NCBI GenBank assembly: GCA_025766275.1
Contig: JAFKAC010000015.1
Span: forward strand, 558,001-622,000
Length of the DNA: 64,000 nt
Origin: Lactarius indigo
Lineage: Eukaryota; Basidiomycota; Agaricomycetes; Russulales; Russulaceae
Direction: 5' to 3'
In this document: piece by piece, positions 9,884 through 21,200 of the stretch
How the letters are laid out: each line of letters starts with the position of its first letter
How positions within the stretch are numbered: the first letter of the stretch is position 1
Notes under the pieces: model-generated
Seen by the model: the letters and a program-made list of their open reading frames with translations, nothing else
Told to the model about the DNA's origin: nothing
Databases searched by the model: none
Program-made: the position numbers and the translations under genes

Positions 9884-12800
9884 GCTCAAACCCAGCGGCC
9901 TGGGCTAGAGCTTTAAACATTTCCAGTGTACAATATAGCCAATATAGATCCTTGAAAGTCCCTGTACACCTGGAAACTGCACACAAAACAGCCGATCAAG
10001 ATGTCCTAGTAGACTCTGGAGCACAGACAATTTCATAGACCCCAGACTCCTGAAGCAAATGGGGATAGGGACAATACCCCTGTCAAACCCAAAAAAGATC
10101 TGGAATATCGACGGAACCCTTAATAAGGCAGGAGAACTAACGGCATACTCCATGCTAGATGTCCAATCAGGATCCAAGAAACTACCCATGAGGTTCCTGG
10201 TGACAAATCTAGGGGAAGAACGAATGATCCTGGGATACCCCTGGCTTGCTGCCTTTGAGCCCCAATGCAACTGGAAGGACTCCACCATCAGCACCAGTCA
10301 CCTCCCTGTCATCATCACTACCCAAGGACTCCAAAAACAAGACGCCCCAAAACCAAAGATCCACATCTGGAAAATGTGGAGCATGTTCCTGGAAGAGTGC
10401 GGGTATGAGGAAGGAGATGAACTCTACCTCAGATTTACCCAAGATGAGGTCATTTGCAAAACCATGGTGGCCTCAGAATTGGCGCAAAAGGCACGAGATC
10501 AAACTGAAAGAACGCTAGAGGAAATGGTCCCCAAGGAGTACCTACAACATCAGAAGGTCTTCAGTGAAGAGAACTCCCACCAATTCCCACCGACCAGGTC
10601 ATGGGACCACGCCATTGACCTCACTCCAAATGCCCCAGCCACTATTGATTGCAAAATATACCCTTTAACACATGATGAAAATGAAGCCCTTACCAAATTC
10701 CTCAATGAACACCTTGAAAAGGGATATATCCAGCCCTCTAAATCCCCATACTTGTCTCCCTTCTTCTTCATCAAAAAGAAAGATGGAAAGCTTTGCCCTG
10801 TCCAAGACTACCGATGGATCAACCAGTACACTGTCAAAAATCAATACCCACTCCCCTTAATCCCAGAACTGATTGACAAGGTCTGGGATGCGGCGTTGTT
10901 TACCAAATTTGATATCCGATGGGGTTATAACAACATCTGGATCAAAGAAGGAGATGAATGGAAGGCGGCCTTCAAAACCAATCAGGGGCTGTTTGAACCA
11001 CGTGTCATGTTCTTTGGACTCACCAACTCGCCAAGCACATTTCAGACCATGATGAACGTAATATTCCGTGACATGCTCCTAACCGGAGAAGTCATAATCT
11101 ACATGGATGGCATCCTTATCGCCACTATTGATGACCTGGAAAGACACCGCAAGGTGGTCCATCAAGTTCTAGAACGCCTAGAGGAACATGATCTCTACCT
11201 AAAACCGGAGAAATGCACCTTTGAGGTTAGGTCTATAGAGTACCTGGGTGTCATATTGGAAAAAGGGAGGGTCCGAATGGACCCGATTAAGGTTCAGGGT
11301 GTACATGACTGGCCCACTCCAACAACAACCAAAGAAGTCCATGCCTTTCAAGGATTTGCAAATTTCTATCACCACTTCATCCAAGGATTCTCCATGATTG
11401 CCCGTCCCCTTAACAACCTACTCAAAAAGGACACCAAATGGGAATGGACGGAAGACTGTCAAAAGGCATTTGACACACTCAAGACCCTGCTTGGAAAGGA
11501 ACCTGTGCTCATTCAACTGGATTTGGAAAAGCAATTTGAATTGGAAGTGGATGCATCCCAATTTGCCAATGGAGGGGTGCTTTACCAAAAGGATAACCAA
11601 GGAATTTGCCACCCAGTGGCCTACTACTCCCAGACATTTGGACCAGCAGAACGAAATTATGACATCTATGATCAAGAATTGCTAGCCATTGTGCGGGCTC
11701 TACGACACTGGCGGGCATATCTAGCAGGCTCCCCTCACAAGGTAGTGGTGTACACAGACCATGCAAACCTCCAATATTGGAAAGAACCACACAAGATCAG
11801 CCAACGGGTAGCACGAGAAGTCCTGGAACTCTCCAAATTTGATATAGAGCTCCACCACATTGCCGGCTCCAAGAATGCCCGGGCAGATGCCCTGTCAAGA
11901 AGACCAGACTATGATGATGGTTCCCATGACAACTTGGATCTAACAGTCCTTCCGGAAGAACTATTTGTCAAAGCTACAAGGGAACTGCCACAGGAACAAG
12001 AACTATAGGCTTATGTCACACAGAACCTAGACCAGGAACATATCAAAACCTGGATAGATACCCACAACCTAAAAGAACACTCAGGGCTCCACTGGAAAGA
12101 TGAGCGCTTGGTTGTTGCAGGGAACAACAACCTTAAGAGGGGGGTAATTCATGCTTTTCATGACCTTCCAAGCACTGGACACCCTGGAATTTCAAACACA
12201 ATGGCTCTGATAACACGAGACTACTGGTGGCCTGGCATGAAGAAAGATGTGGAAGAATATGTCAAAGGATGCGCAGCATGCCAAGCCAATAAAGTCAACA
12301 CCCACCCAAAGAAGCCAAGCCTCTCACCCATTTTTGGACAGATGACAGAACCATTTGAAAATGTCAGCATGGATTTCATCGTCAAATTACCCAAGTCAAA
12401 AGGCTATGACACAATCCTCACAGTCACAGATCACAATTGTTCAAAAGCAGCATTATTCATCCCTTGCAACGAAACAATAGATGCAGCCGGAGTCGCACAA
12501 CTCTATTTACAACACATCTACCGCCACTATGGCCTTCCCTTGAAGGTCATTTCTGATTGAGACCCACAATTCACATCAATGTTTGCAAGAGCCCTCTGCA
12601 AAGCCTTAGACATCAAACAGAACATCTCAACAGCATACCACCCACAAACAGATGGACAGTCAGAACGAACAAACCAATGGTTAGAACAATACCTAAGGTT
12701 TTGGTGTAATGCAAGACAGGATGATTGGGTAACCTGGTTACCAATGGCAGAATTTGCTCATAACTCCTGGCCCAATGCTACAACCCGAATTCCCCCATTT

Positions 12801-13417
12801 GAACTAATCATGGGAAAACTCCCACGCACCACATGGACGCCAAAACCCTCCCCAGTTCCAAGTGTAGGACAACGTCTTGAAGAACTGAAGAACAAGAGGA
12901 AGGAAGCTCAGGACAACCTAAAGAAAGCACAAGATTCCCTAGCACGGCAACCCTCCAAGTTTGAACCATACAAAGAAGGAGAAATGGTGTGGCTAGAAGG
13001 AACAAACATAAGGACTAGTCATCCAACTGCCAAACTAGCTCCAAAACGACATGGACCCTTCAGGATTACCAAAGTTCTGTCACCGGTCAACTATGAACTT
13101 GCCCTACCCCTGCAATGGAAGATCCACCCTGTGTTCCATGCCAACCTACTTACACCATATAGGGAAACACCGCTCCATGGAGAAAACTTCCCATGACCCC
13201 CACCTGACATAATAAATGGAGAAGAAGAATGGGAAGTAGAGAAAGTTCTAGACTCTGCCAAGAAGGGACAATGACGTAAACACCATTACCTCATCAAATG
13301 GAAGGGCTTCCCTGACAGTGACAACTCATGGGAACCGGAGGAAAATGTATCGGCCCCTGAAGCAATTCAAGACTTCTTCCGGCTACACCCGAGTGCCGAA
13401 GGAGCACCCTCCTCACA

Positions 13418-13423
13418 TATAAG
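13418..13423 (+). promoter_or_regulatory. Candidate internal TATA box before ORF3 of A
   Basis: TATAAG (in CACATATAAGAAG) lies just after the chromodomain and 64 bp before the first ORF3 ATG (13482). Matching boxes occur at the same place in C (43966), D2 (48845) and D1 (31485). A promoter role is inference. Confidence 0.4.
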
Positions 13424-13481
13424 AAGTACAAGGTTGGAAGGAAAAGACCCCCACTCCTCTACTCTTACATCTTCACACACA

Positions 13482-14801
13482 ATGCCTTCTTGCTCCTCCT
13501 CTGTTGAAGCCCTCATTGAATGCTCCATAGAACAAGGGTTCTTCTCTTGACCCCCAACCCCAGAACAACAGACCACCATGGATGTCAACCCAGCACTGGT
13601 TACACTGTTGGAAACCTTCAATGGACATCCCAACTTAGTCCCGAGGTCCTCCTTGTCTCCCCCTCCTGAACCGACCACCACTCCTCCTCCACTCCCTCCT
13701 TCCACCCCTCCTCCTGACTCTCCCCCAGTCTCTGTGATTTCCCACTCATCGATGCCTCCACTGGAGGATGCCCCTATCAACTATGAGCGTGTAGCTGCCA
13801 CTGCCAATGATGAACCAGACGAAGATGATGACCACCCAGGCCTCCCCTTCTTCCCAAACATAGAAACCTCAGCTCGCTTCCACCCTCTCTATATCAACCA
13901 ACCTGACGGTACTAAAGTCCTGGCCAAGTACATCGCCTACACTGGTAACCGTCAGGATGTGAAGGGCTGTATGGGTAGAGGTCAGCCTGTCTATGGAGAG
14001 CCTGTGTACCTGGACAGTCTCCCAGGGGCTATGCCACAAGTCATGTCAGATGACCAGATGCAGCAGCTCTCACGTGACGACCCTCAGGTGTATGCTGTAG
14101 ATGAGGCACTGAGGGACCTCAACTCCCCACAGCTAGATGCAGAGATCTCTCGCCTCCGCCACTGTTTGGAACAGCGGGCTATGCTTCAGAGGCAGTTCAC
14201 TGATCTGCAGGCTCAATGCAATCAAGTCCATGGGCTACTGTTCAACACCACCTCAGAACTTGATGGAGTGCGCAGTCGGCTGGAAGCCGCACATGCCTAT
14301 ACCCGGATTGCAGAACACTATGCTGACACATGGCAGCAACCTCGCCTCTTCCGCCACCAAGACCTTCCCTTTCCCCCTCACCCTGGAGGACCTGTAGAAA
14401 TGCCTCACCTCCAGGAAAATCGCAATGGAGACTGGTGCTGGTGCTGTGATAGTCGCTACCATCGCAGCTTCAACTGCCCTCGGACCAAGCGGTACTGTTA
14501 CCATTGCCAGAGTGCAGGTCACTGGCCCAACAAGTGCCTATGGCGCCGGCTTGAAGAGCAACTGGGAGAAGAAGATGCTGCCAACAAGTGGTGTGGCAAG
14601 TGTTTTAGGAACGACCCTGGACATGCCGAGATCCGCTGCCCCGTCTATGAGCAGTGCTGGAAGTGCGGAGTTTGCAGACATTTCCAGTTCCTTCGCACTC
14701 ATCGCTGCCGGGAGATTATCACAGAAAACTACAACTCTGACTGGGTTAACGATGACCTGGTACAGACTGACGATCCTGAGCCTGGCACAGACCGTTTCTA
14801 G
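13482..14801 (+). pseudogene. ORF3 of element A: coiled-coil and zinc-cluster protein
   Basis: The frame starts at ATG 13482, meets TGA at 13548, then is open from 13551 with the next ATG at 13578 (407 aa). It has a Pro/Ser-rich N-terminus, the conserved block FFPNIE...YPLYINQPDG...GQPVYGEPVYL, and a helical segment (DEALRDLNSPQLDAEISRLRHCLEQ). Two CCHC knuckles follow (CWCCDSRYHRSFNC, CYHCQSAGHWPNKC), then a larger cluster C-x2-C-x6-H-x4-C-x5-C-x2-C-x11-H-x-C. ORF3 of element C has the same architecture and spacing. The position is where some retroelements carry env, but no signal peptide or membrane segment is visible, so it is not an envelope. RNA or DNA binding is suggested by the knuckles; the function is unknown. 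The TGA may be the reason a downstream ATG now appears first. Confidence 0.7.
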
Positions 14802-14838
14802 GGACGTCGAGATGACAAGGACTCTGAAGGGAGGGTAA

Positions 14839-15556
14839 TGTTATGGACTAGACTTGTTTTGACTTTACTATTAGTTTCTTACTTACACTTGCGTTCGCGG
14901 GAAAGTCTTTCCTTTCTTGGCTTTCCCTTTCTTGGACTTGCTGCGCACTAGGAGCCTTAAGATTCTCTCCTAGTGCAAAGTGAGACAATGAGACACTCAT
15001 TGTCCTTATAAGTCTTTATTACTACTATACTTGGGCTAAATGCACCCTTTTATGGCAGGTGTCTCACTTTTGTTAAAACTGAGACATGTCTCACTTGCCT
15101 TTTATATCCTTGTTTCTTCTCACACTTACTGCGGATAGCTGTGCACACTTTCTTCTTTTTCCCGTGCCTGCTGCAGATTGCTGTACTTTCTTCTCACGCT
15201 TGCTGTGGATTGCTGTGTTACTTCTCACGCTTGCTGCAGATTGCACCATTTGTTTGTTCCACACAAACAAACCTTTTTCTATATAAGTCGTGGCCCTAGG
15301 TAGCTTGTATCCTTAGACTCGACTTCTTTACCATCACAGTATACATTGTTTTCCCATTCCCTTGGGGTAACTCTCTGCTGAACCGTCGAACCTCTTGAAC
15401 CCCCTTGAACTCCACTCACATCTTGAGTATTGTGTCATACTCTGAGATCCTTGTTAACCACTTAAACCTTGCCATTACCGGCTGAACCCTCACTCATTGA
15501 CATAGAAAGACCAGACTTGCTCACGCCGAGCTGAACGCTCCTACTGTAACGTTACA
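14839..15556 (+). repeat. 3' LTR of element A
   Basis: Starts TGTTATGG after the polypurine tract GAAGGGAGGGTAA (14826-14838) and ends CGTTACA. It matches the 5' LTR closely. It contains a short tandem repeat of about 28 bp built on CTTGCTGCRGATTGCTGT (15165-15250), and GTGAGACA/TGTCTCAC words near 14980, 15060 and 15085. Confidence 0.92.
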
Positions 15557-16317
15557 CCTTGCCTATAGTCTTGTATAAAGACTTCAAGTGTGCATACTCT
15601 CCGCAGTGACTGTACATTCAGCGTGTGACTTGTCTCCGTGCTAGGCTTGAGCGTGTTACCAGTTCAGTTCACTAACATTTCCCTTGGTCTAGTTGTATGC
15701 GATAAGTCATACTGCTACATTAGGACAAGTTCCTTTCACACGCCTCTTTACTCTTGTTTACTGGCGTTTTCCCTTCTTTCCCTTTAGGCGGTTGACAACC
15801 ACAAGTCCCTTGTGTCATACACCTCACTCTTTGCCTGTGGACCTTCATACACAGAATCTGTGCTATCTTGGTACAACTCTATTGTCCGTAAAGTCAGCAT
15901 AGATTGTGCTTGCCTATAGGTGTTCTATCTGGTCATCAGTAGAATGCTTGGGTACTGCTTGCAGAACTGGTCACCACACCAGATAAGCTGCAAGTGGAGG
16001 AGAAGCCTGCCACTGGCAGGCCTAGCCTGCAACAGCTGTACACAAAGTAAACAGAAAAGTCTGAGAGCGCTTCGGTGTGAGAGGCAGCCAATAGGTCGAG
16101 GAGACTGTGGCAGACAGCCTTGTGTTCTTGCACAAATCCATTACATCATTCCTGAGTGTTCCGTTATCGCCACAGCCTCGCGCAGTGTGAAACAATCACT
16201 GTGTATTGGTCTTGCTTGATCGAACTCTCCAATCACCTTCGACTTAGCATTCAGCAGTCGTCGTAACACATCGTCATATATTACCACCTTTCACTTTCCA
16301 AACTGCCTCACATATTT
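15557..16317 (+). other. Probable U3/R/U5 and leader remains of element H
   Basis: No gene is seen. TATAAAG near 15584 followed by leader-like sequence, and the position upstream of element H coding sequence, suggest the right-hand part of H's 5' LTR and leader. TCTGGTCATCAGTAG near 15929 could be its primer site. None of this can be confirmed because the other H LTR is outside the window. Confidence 0.3.
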
Positions 16318-17050
16318 GTGAACGTTCGTCAGCGTCTTCGACGTATCTTCCAGAGGAGACAGGAAACAGTACTCCCTGTCCCAGTGCCACTGTCACCCCC
16401 ACGTTCATACTTCACTCCAAATTTAGCCTCTGCTTCGGCATCACTACACGTCCAGGGAGCAGATCAATCGTCCACCGATCCTATCCCTTCACCCTGTTTT
16501 GCATCCCCAACTCCAACAGCAGCTTCGGAGCACTCTTATCACTCGGCGCATTCCTCCTCCAACAAGACACTCGTTGACGACCCCTACACACCCCCAGTTA
16601 TTCACCAACAAGAAGTCTTTGCTGGTGAAGAGGTACACTTCAGGTTCTCTTTAGAAGGCGAACCACACAACAACACGGAAGCATACGTCCGTGCCATCTA
16701 TTTCAATAGAGACTTTTGCTTCGCCCTTCTCGAACTCTATGGTACCTCCGGCCTTGTTGTGGGCACCCCTTTCACCATCCCTCAGCTGATCACCTTTGTG
16801 GCAGCCCTCGTTCCCGAACTTTCTCCTCCCCCATCCATCCACTCCCACCATAGCTCCCAAAGGGAAACAGAGAGCAGCACAAGCTCAAGCTCAGTATCCC
16901 ACAGGAGTAACCTCGAAGTACAAAATGATCCTCTCTAAAGAAGAAAAAGAGTGGATCAAGAACTTCGACAACTGGGACAACTTCAACGAAGACAAACAGC
17001 TTCATCTTATCGAAGACAGAAGGGAGTCGATCAAGAAGTACGAGGAATGA
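16318..17050 (+). pseudogene. Upstream ORF of element H, frameshifted, function unknown
   Basis: One frame is open from about 16318 (GTG; no ATG in 206 codons) to 16938. A second frame, from about 16796 to the TGA at 17048, continues the apparent protein and ends in a charged stretch (SKEEKEWIKNFDNWDNFNEDKQLHLIEDRR). Together they suggest a protein of about 240 aa broken by a single-base indel near 16800-16815. With element F excised, its stop lies only 24 nt before the ATG of H's gag (63621). I do not recognise the family. It could be a leader ORF of element H. Confidence 0.4.
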
Positions 17051-17068
17051 AAGAGACAAGACGAGTTA

Positions 17069-17228
17069 TGTAACGTTGTCACGACGTTAGCTCGACTTGA
17101 GCTCAGTAGAGGTGGTAACAACTTTGCAAATAGTCACGATGGCACAAAGGCCCGTGCTTCTGTCTTGGTGAATACACGGAGGTACACTGACAGACGGTTG
17201 ATCTTTAGAGACTGAGTCACAAAGTATG

Positions 17229-17265
<37 letters not shown>

Positions 17266-17409
17266 AGAAGTGATGATTCAAGAAGACCAAGATGGTGTAT
17301 CTTGGTCTTCGCAGACTGTCTTAAATACAGGTTGAGCAGGCTTTCAAGCGCTGCCATGAGTCGTAGTAAAGTAGCGTCCAATGTATTGCAGAAACATCAC
17401 AAACCCTAA
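17069..17409 (-). repeat. 3' LTR of F, left part
   Basis: This is the first 341 bp of the 514-bp LTR (the LTR's 3' portion in element orientation). It is cut by the Copia insertion at CCTAA. An AG dinucleotide run of 15 units lies at about 17233-17262; the other LTR has 12 units, which accounts for the whole 6-bp length difference (514 against 508). Confidence 0.92.
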
Positions 17410-17810
17410 TGTTGCGCAGCAAAAGCCTTACAGGCTAAAGCGCAGCACGCAGGAGGGACGTTCTCACCTTTGCAGTAGGTTGAGAGACTGGTTTAGAGGG
17501 GAGAGTGTGCACAAGTGAAGAGGGGTGAAGTTCTGTATTCGCCTCCCTCCCCATAGGAGGGTATTTATGCTCTATGGCCCCACCATGTCCATTTGCGCAA
17601 AAGTGATGAGTAAAGGTGTCCACAATATCGCGTTTTTACACACGCCTGATGTGTTTCGCGCTTCTGAGACAGTCATGAGACTTCTCCTCATCACCGGACA
17701 TGATACGCCCACTACCGTACATATCCTGACTTGCCTAATATGGTAAACATAGTACCGTAATGTCGTAACTGCTATAGATAAGGTCCTTATGTACTTATCA
17801 CGTTCCAACA
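17410..17810 (-). repeat. 3' LTR of the Copia element
   Basis: 401 bp, TGTTG...CAACA. It differs from the other copy by one base in a G run and a few transitions. Confidence 0.95.
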
Positions 17811-18281
17811 CTCCCCCTTGCTTAGTGCAGCTAGTAAAGCACTTCTAAGCAATAGCCTTACTCTATAGACATAAGGATTGGTAATAAACATCGACCAGAA
17901 AGGCCTCGACCCTCAAATGTCATAGGGATGTATAGGAGATTTGGTTGCGGGGTCATGGCAACATCCTTTTTGTGAGGGGTTTTGTAAATCGTAGTAAAGA
18001 CGCTACTCCCCAACAATGGTCATCGATCCTCGGTTTCTTATGAGCAATTTGACCTCTCGTACTACGCCTTAATAGAACAGGATGTGTGAACTTCCTTCTG
18101 GTAGAGATACCAGGGTTGTTTGACGCAAAACCATGAGAGGCTTAGAGTCAGATGACTCAATAAACTTCTATGGTTTGTGGCAAAAGAGCAAGTCGTTTGT
18201 GACTCACTTCTAAAGAAGAAGTGATGTACACGGAGAAGCTATGAAAAACCCTTTTTATCTACTACCCTTAAGGCATAGTGG
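17811..18281 (-). other. 3' untranslated part of the Copia element
   Basis: Non-coding sequence between the end of the Copia ORF and the LTR. The only feature recognised is the polypurine tract GCAAGGGGGAG, minus strand, adjoining the LTR at 17811. Confidence 0.7.
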
Positions 18282-21200
18282 TCAAGTTGCTCGAGCTTGC
18301 GTAGGCAAGGAAAACTCAAGCCCAAGCTGTTCCCTGAATTTTAGGAACTTAATGCGACCCAGGTTCTTAGTAAAAAGATCGGCGGGGTTCTCAGCTCCTT
18401 CTATAAAGAATAACTCTATCTTCTTATCACGGATTACTTCACATATGTAGTGGTGACGTAAATCAATGTGTTTAATCCGTTTTTCTTGAACCGGATTAGA
18501 AGATAGGAATATGGAGCCTTGATTATCTCCGCATAATGGAATTGGTTCTAGATTTATTCCAAGCTCATGAAAGAGCGATCGTATCCAAACCAATTGTCTG
18601 CTTGTATCACACAGCGACATATATTCTGCTTCGGTAGATGAGAGCACAATTGACTTTTGTGCTCTCGAATTCCAGCAAAATATTCCATTTGCCATTTTTA
18701 CTAAGTAGCCCGTAGTGGACTTCCTGGTAACTGGGTCTGAAGCCCAGTCGGAATCTGCGTATGCTATTATACCAGCATCACTCTTGCCGTCATAGACTAA
18801 GGCATAGTTTGAAGTACCAAGTAAGTAGCGGCATATGTAAAGAGCACGCTTCAAATGGTCTTCTGATGGGTTGGCTGCAAACTGCACCATTTTGGTAACA
18901 GCATAGGCAATATCCGGTCGCGTACCAATCATAATGTATAGGAGTGATCCTATCACTTGTTGGTATGAAGCGCGGAGATCTGGAGATGCAGTTCCCTTAT
19001 TAGGGGTAGGATGATACCCTTCCGGTAGTGGAGTGGGTACTGATTTGGCATTAATCAGTTTGAAGCGCTGCAACACTTTCTGAAGGTAATCCTGCTGATC
19101 GATCAGGATTCTTCCTTTAGAACGTAGTATGCGCATTCGAAGAAACTCTTTGGTATCACCAAGGTCTCTGCATTCCCAGATTCTCATGAAGCGCTGCTTC
19201 AGGGAATCAATATGTTTTTTGTGTTTCCTGAGGAAGAGGACATCATCGACGTAGACAATTACTACAATTGTTTTATCCTCATTTACAAACAGACCTGAGT
19301 CTGATTGTAGACGCGTACAACTTAGAGTGCCCATGGATTTATCCAGCGCTCTCCACCAAGCAAGAGCAGCTTGTTTAAGTCCGTAGATGGCTTTTCTAAG
19401 GCGCATCACTTTGTTCTGTTGGCCAGGGATTTTAAACCCTTCAGGTTGTTCCATGTAGAGTTCCTCATCGAGGTCTCCATATAGGAAGGCTGTTTTGACG
19501 TCCAGTCCAGAGATGTGCCAATCCTTCAGCGCTGTAAGCGCGAGCATCATCCGGACGGTCTCAAAGCGTACCACAGGTGAGAATATTTCGTCATAATCAA
19601 TGCCTTCAACCTGAGAAAAACCTTTGGCAACTAGCCTGGCTTTCTTTCGACCATCTGACTTTAAGTCAAATACCCATCGATTTTTGATAACCTTTCTGCC
19701 TTTTGGCGGGTTAACAAGTTCGTAGACTTTGCGATTGCGAAGGGAAGCAAGTTCCTCTTTGCATGCATTACGCCACTCCTCCTGAGAGTCACTTGGCATT
19801 TTAAGAATGTCCCGATAGGTCCATTCACAAATATTAGAGGTATCAGGTGTGTCTAGATCTATTGGTGAAACTGCTTTGGCAAGCAGAAGATCTAGAAATT
19901 TGACTCCCCCTTCCTGAGCAAGGCGGGCGAGCAATTGTTGCTCTACTTCATCATCCGAAAGGTGCGGATTATCACCCGGTGCACTAGAAGGACCAGACTC
20001 GGATTGCTCAGGAAAATCTCCTGGTACGGTCTGATCTTGACGTGAACGCAACCGAGAGCTACTCGGCTGGTCACCAGTCAATTGTCGCCATGTGCGAGTC
20101 CGCTCAATGTCACGAATTATCGTAGTAGGAGGCCTATCTCCATAGACATTATCTGGACGAGAAGTGGGTTTCCTTGTATGCGCCGTTCGCCTAGGTTGAC
20201 TAGGACCTGGTACAGGTTGCGGCGGTAAAGGCGGAGGTAGCAGCGATCCAGTACCTCCAGTAGATGTACTGGGAGGTCCAGGCCCAACAGGCTGGGGAGC
20301 GCTTCTCCATTTTGGAGGCTCAGGTGGAGGGTCGTCATCAACACCAGGAGTGGTATCGTCTACAGACAGCTCATCATCTGAAGCTGTATCATCTAACTGA
20401 GTTACCCCTTTAGGTTTACTCCTGACGCTGTCAGAAGGACACTTAGGAAATAGTCCTTCATCAAAGAGTGCTTTGTCCGAATAGAACAAGGTATTGGGTG
20501 TGCGCATGAAGACATCAGCCTTCATCCCAGATCCTCTACCAAGGTAGATCATGAGTTCGCTTTTAGGGGAAAGTTTATTAACCCGGTGAGCCTCAGGGAT
20601 ATGGACATATGCACCTGAACCAAACACTCGAAGATGAGAAATATCAGGTACTTCATTGTACAATAGTTTATAAGGAGTCTGCCATTGAAGGCGACTAATT
20701 GGAGTTCTATTGTAACAATGTGTAGCGTGTAAGACTGCCAATTCCCACCAACTCTGAGGTAAACAAGCATCAAGGCGCATAGCCTGAGATTTGTCCATTA
20801 TTGTGCGCATAAAGCGCTCAGCGCGCCCATTTTGTTGTGGCGTATGTGGCGCAGACTGTAGCACTGTAATGCCGGCATCCTTTAATTGCTTTAGGAAAGC
20901 ATCCGACTTATATTCACCGCTGGCATCAGACATCCATTCTTTTATGGTAGCGTTAAATTGATTTTTTATTAACGCAAGCCACTGCTTTAATGCAGTAATA
21001 GCAGAGGCTTTGTCCTGTAAAAGAGTGGTCCAAGCAAAAGAAGTATAATCGTCAAAGAAGACAATAAAATACTTGTACTTGTGATACGACGGTATAGGGA
21101 AGCTTTTCAAATCGGAATGAATTCGATTAAAAGAAGCTTTAGCCCTAGTTTCAGAAGGCGGATGAGATGCTGCAGGCATTTTTCCTTGCGCACATCCTGG

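Larger units (their letters stand above)
9871..13480 (+). pseudogene. pol: Pol of element A: PR-RT-RH-INT-chromodomain, inactivated
   Basis: Pol is read in the -1 frame of gag. Order: aspartic protease (VDSGA near 10010), RT (from about 10600), RNase H (about 11500), zinc-finger HHCC and DDE integrase (12160-12700), GPY/F-like module (about 13040-13150) and chromodomain (about 13215-13350, [18 protein letters not shown]). Damage seen: one missing base right after VDSGA (about 10022-10028), TAG at 12006, and TGA at 12558, 13194 and 13272 where relatives have arginine. The RT box reads YMDG at about 11101 instead of YMDD, so a catalytic aspartate is lost. Beyond the chromodomain the same frame runs on into ORF3 without a natural stop, so A probably encoded a Pol-ORF3 fusion as E and D1 do. 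Confidence 0.88.
7018..15556 (+). mobile_element. Ty3/Gypsy chromodomain LTR retrotransposon A (decayed)
   Basis: The element is bounded by 718-bp LTRs: 7018-8312, longer because a solo LTR sits inside it, and 14839-15556. Order: LTR, self-complementary PBS, gag, -1 shift site, protease, RT, RNase H, integrase, chromodomain, zinc-cluster ORF3, polypurine tract (14826-14838), LTR. The 5-bp flanks (ATCCA left, CCTTG right) do not match, so no target duplication is seen. One frameshift, five premature stops and an RT active-site change make it non-functional. It is most similar in layout to element C. Confidence 0.92.

Noticed and set aside
13482..14801. ORF3 as a retroviral-type envelope gene
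   Set aside because: No signal peptide, no transmembrane helix and no fusion-peptide-like region; zinc clusters point to nucleic-acid or protein binding.
15120..15250. Short repeats in the A LTR as a CRISPR-like array
   Set aside because: Only about three imperfect 28-bp units, no regular spacers, eukaryotic LTR context.
16651..17059. Minus-strand frames over the H upstream ORF
   Set aside because: They are antisense to the more plausible plus-strand frame and have low-complexity Ser/Phe-rich composition.
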